A stretch of DNA of 7,060 nucleotides from Sphingobacteriaceae bacterium (GTDB lineage Bacteria > Bacteroidota > Bacteroidia > B-17B0 > Aurantibacillaceae): contig JANYCL010000175.1 of the NCBI GenBank assembly GCA_025360355.1, positions 1 through 7,060 of the forward strand, written 5' to 3'. The position numbers were made by a program, and so were the translations under genes. The notes under the pieces are model-generated. The model was not told the DNA's origin and searched no databases. It was given only the letters and a program-made list of their open reading frames with translations. Below, piece after piece: positions 4,349 to 7,060 of the stretch. Position 1 is the stretch's first letter. Every line of letters starts with the position of its first letter.

Positions 4349-7060
4349 ATGAGTCTTAAAAGGTTTTTGTTAGTTGTTGCAGTTGTCGTGTGTTCGGAAA
4401 TTTCTTTCGGGCAATTTTATTATGGCATGCAAATGGATTTCGGAAAAAACCGAATTCAATACCAAAAATTCGATTGGACCTATTTTAATTTCGATCGCTT
4501 TAAAGTTTATACCTACGCCGGCGGAAAAGAAATTGCACAATACGTTGCGGTTTCGGTTGACAGACAATTACCAATTCTTGAAAAACGTCTTGATCATCAG
4601 GTAGAAGATAAAATCCAAATCTTAGTTTACAATAATCAAAACGATTTCAAACAAAGTAATTTAGGTCTCGCTGCAGATGAAATGAGTAACACGGGTGGCG
4701 TTACACATATAATTGGTGATAAAATAAATGTTTTCTTTAATGGAAGTCATGCCGACCTCGACCGCCAGATACGTGCCGCATTAGCGGAATTAATGATTGA
4801 TCAAATGATGTATGGCGGACGTGCTGCGCAGATGGTACGGAATTCATCTCTGTTGATCTTACCCGAGTGGTATAAAAAAGGATTAGTAAAATATTTATCT
4901 GAAGGATGGGATACTTATTCTGATAATTATTTAATGGACGCCATTAAAAATGATCACTTCGATAAATTTAGTCAGCTTACAGGAAAAGACGCCGCAAATG
5001 CGGGCCATGCACTGTGGTATTATGTTGCTGAAAATTTTGGTGACGCTGTTATACCAAGCATTTTATATATGACGAAAATTGGCCGCAGCGCAGATTATGG
5101 CTTTCAATACGGCGGAGCAGGCGTGAATGTTGGTAATTTAATATTCGATATGAGTGAAGCATATAACAGACGTTATTACACTCATAAAGATACTGCACAA
5201 ACTTTTCCAACAACAGAAAACATTTTACAAAAACAAAAAAAGACAAGGCACTATTATAATTTAAAAGTTAGTCCTGATGGACAGAAAGCAATTTATTCTA
5301 CAAATGAATTAGGACAATTTAAAGTTTGGGTAAATACAATTGGTGAAGAAAAACATAAACGTTTAGTAAAATTTGGTCCGAAAGTTGAACGTTTGCAGGA
5401 TTATAATTATCCACTATTAGCGTGGCATCCCAATAACGAAATTGTAGCTATGATCTACGAGAGGAAAAACCAAATGATTCTTCATACTTACGATGTTGTT
5501 ACGAAAGAAAAATTTAAACGCAACATAACAGGTTTTGAAAAAATAAATAGTTTTTCTTTTAGTCATGATGGAAAAAAATTAGTTTTAAGCGGTGTAAAAA
5601 AAGGAAAAGGTCAATCTGATATTTATGTTTATTTATTGAACAGCGGTGGCTTAGAGCAAATGACCAATGATATTTGGGATGACAACAATCCTATATTCGT
5701 GAAAAACAGTACAGGAATTGTTTTTGAAAGTAACCGCGTTTCGGATACGATACGTTCTCAGGATGACGCGAAAGTGTTTTACAAAATTACACGCAACAAC
5801 GATCTGTTTTATTTATCCTACAATCCAAAATCACAAATTGCCATCCGCGTTACCAATACGCCTGATATAAATGAAACGCAACCGCAGGAGTATTCGAAGG
5901 AAACAATTGCTTACCTCAGCGAGAAAAATGGAATTTACAACCGTTTCGTTGCGCAGTTCGATAGCAGTATTTCTTTTGTGGATACAGTTGAGCATTTCAG
6001 ATATTTCTTTAACTCAAAAGTTATTTCAAATTACAGTCATAACATAATGGAACAAAACATTAATTCGCGCTTTACAAAAAAGGCGGAAGTGTTTTATAAT
6101 AACGGACGTTATGTTTTAACTGTTTCTGATTTAGCTAAAGCAGATCAAATAAAGCCAATTGAATTAAAAAACACATGGCACAGGGCATCCGAGCGTCAAT
6201 CGATCTTCGACCCCGAAAAAATGTCTTATCGCAAAGCTAAACAGCAGGCGGCTGTTGGAAAACCAAAAACACCTGTAAAAGATACTTCATTCCGGAAGTC
6301 AGAAGGAATTGACTTTAGTAATTATACTTTAAGCGGTGAAAAAAAACAACCACCACAAAACACGCAAAATACAAATGAGGATAAGCCTGTTGCAACAGCC
6401 GATACAACAACGAGTAAGAGCGTTATTACACAAAACGATTTCAGATTTCCAATACAAGAAAATTATTTTACTGCATTTTATACAGACTATGTTGTAACGC
6501 AATTAGACAATTCTTATTTAAGCACAACTTATCAGCGTTATACAGGCGGCGCAAATCCTGTTTATTTAAATCCGGGATTAAATGCTTTATTTAAAATTGG
6601 TTTAAGCGATCTTTTTGAAGACAGAAGAATTGTTGCGGGTTTCAGAATTGCAGGCTCTTTGGACAATGAGTATATGTTAAGTTACGAAAACCGAAAACGG
6701 TTGTTAGATCATCAAATAGTTTTGCACCGTCAGTCGTTCTTAAAAATTAATGATTACTATGGTTCGCTTGCAAAAGTGACAACGCAGGATGTCCGCTATT
6801 CTATTAAATTACCATTCAATGAAATTTGCGCAACACGTTTATCATTCATGTATCGTAACGATCGTTCCGTGTTTGCATCTGTTGGCGACTTTTCTTTACC
6901 GAAGAAAAACATTTATGATAATTATGTTGGCGGACGTTTAGAATATATTTTTGATAACACACGGAAGCGCGGTTTAAATTTGTTTAATGGTGTACGTGCG
7001 AAAGTATGGGGTGAATACTGGCGTTTATTAAAAGATACTCGTCATGATCTGATTACTTTC
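4349..7060 (+). CDS. Exported TolB-like protein: degenerate peptidase domain, beta-propeller, probable outer-membrane barrel; C-terminus beyond window
   Basis: The frame is open from the ATG to the window edge (904 residues, no stop). A signal peptide covers about 1-21 (RFLLVVAVVVCSEISFG, likely cut before Q22). Residues about 25-270 resemble M1-like (peptidase MA) domains. However, the HExxH zinc site reads A146-E-L-M-I150, and the usual WxxEG motif reads WYKKG (174-178), so both zinc-ligand histidines and the third-ligand glutamate are missing. Residues about 295-560 form a TolB/PD40-type propeller with blade motifs VSPDG (307-311), AWHPN (358-362), FSHDG (404-408) and NPIF (447-450). A Lys/Gln/Thr-rich, proline-containing linker at about 635-695 leads into alternating aromatic/polar strands from about 705 that look like an outer-membrane barrel. 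I recall Bacteroidota proteins of this layout annotated as TolB-like translocation proteins. The role is unknown; a non-catalytic envelope scaffold or binding protein fits best. The start gives a complete signal peptide. Confidence 0.85.
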   Translation, partial: MSLKRFLLVVAVVVCSEISFGQFYYGMQMDFGKNRIQYQKFDWTYFNFDRFKVYTYAGGKEIAQYVAVSVDRQLPILEKRLDHQVEDKIQILVYNNQNDFKQSNLGLAADEMSNTGGVTHIIGDKINVFFNGSHADLDRQIRAALAELMIDQMMYGGRAAQMVRNSSLLILPEWYKKGLVKYLSEGWDTYSDNYLMDAIKNDHFDKFSQLTGKDAANAGHALWYYVAENFGDAVIPSILYMTKIGRSADYGFQYGGAGVNVGNLIFDMSEAYNRRYYTHKDTAQTFPTTENILQKQKKTRHYYNLKVSPDGQKAIYSTNELGQFKVWVNTIGEEKHKRLVKFGPKVERLQDYNYPLLAWHPNNEIVAMIYERKNQMILHTYDVVTKEKFKRNITGFEKINSFSFSHDGKKLVLSGVKKGKGQSDIYVYLLNSGGLEQMTNDIWDDNNPIFVKNSTGIVFESNRVSDTIRSQDDAKVFYKITRNNDLFYLSYNPKSQIAIRVTNTPDINETQPQEYSKETIAYLSEKNGIYNRFVAQFDSSISFVDTVEHFRYFFNSKVISNYSHNIMEQNINSRFTKKAEVFYNNGRYVLTVSDLAKADQIKPIELKNTWHRASERQSIFDPEKMSYRKAKQQAAVGKPKTPVKDTSFRKSEGIDFSNYTLSGEKKQPPQNTQNTNEDKPVATADTTTSKSVITQNDFRFPIQENYFTAFYTDYVVTQLDNSYLSTTYQRYTGGANPVYLNPGLNALFKIGLSDLFEDRRIVAGFRIAGSLDNEYMLSYENRKRLLDHQIVLHRQSFLKINDYYGSLAKVTTQDVRYSIKLPFNEICATRLSFMYRNDRSVFASVGDFSLPKKNIYDNYVGGRLEYIFDNTRKRGLNLFNGVRAKVWGEYWRLLKDTRHDLITF

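Noticed and set aside
4370..4604. Two overlapping short open frames on opposite strands
   Set aside because: Both overlap the signal peptide and first domain of the large exported protein, whose frame is continuous for over 900 codons; neither has a leader or similarity of its own.
5049..5246. A 65-codon open frame on the minus strand
   Set aside because: It is antisense to the large exported protein gene and has no promoter or recognisable motif.
5205..5255. A-rich stretch as a possible frameshift site or pseudogene sign
   Set aside because: The reading frame continues unchanged through it into clear propeller motifs, so there is no evidence of slippage.
1..7060. A defence system, CRISPR array, prophage or insertion sequence
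   Set aside because: No spaced direct repeats, transposase, integrase, nuclease or toxin-antitoxin genes are visible; all long open frames are accounted for by housekeeping or envelope genes and one unassigned protein.

Overview
The window is AT-rich bacterial DNA that I assign to the Bacteroidota. The strongest reason is a MurF–alanine racemase fusion, an architecture typical of that phylum. Supporting signs are A-rich leaders without Shine-Dalgarno sequences, one TAnnTTTA-type promoter element, and a TolB-like propeller protein of a type I associate with Bacteroidota. I cannot name a genus. No rRNA, tRNA, CRISPR array, transposase or phage gene is visible.

Layout: two genes run leftward and three run rightward from a divergent intergenic region at 2478-2566. 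Leftward are tdk (thymidine kinase, complete, 2477-1905) and then, directly after its TAA stop and in the same frame, a murF-alr fusion starting with GTG at 1904 and leaving the window at base 1 (634 codons seen). Rightward are a 182-residue helical protein I cannot assign (2567-3115), a secreted M28-family zinc aminopeptidase only 6 bases later (3122-4303), and, after a 45-base gap, a large exported protein (4349 to the right edge, 904 codons seen). That last protein combines a degenerate M1-like peptidase domain, a TolB/PD40-type beta-propeller and a probable C-terminal outer-membrane beta-barrel. Both edge genes are open to the window end; their missing stops reflect the window boundary, not gene damage.

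Functionally, the left side covers nucleotide salvage and the last cytoplasmic steps of the peptidoglycan precursor pathway (D-Ala supply and addition of D-Ala-D-Ala). The right side looks like cell-envelope or periplasmic proteins. I see no sign that the two halves form one pathway.

The most unusual signal is a short palindromic repeat present twice, each time inside a protein-coding gene. The two copies share cctgagc-(gta or tt)-gccgaaggg. One copy (1831-1857) is read in reverse orientation inside the N-terminal part of MurF, adding roughly GPSATLRDR. The other (3180-3203) is read forward at the end of the M28 signal peptide, adding HPELAEG. Both preserve the reading frame, and five of six frames through each copy lack a stop. 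This looks like a dispersed small palindromic element that is tolerated as protein-coding insertion, comparable in behaviour to Rickettsia palindromic elements.
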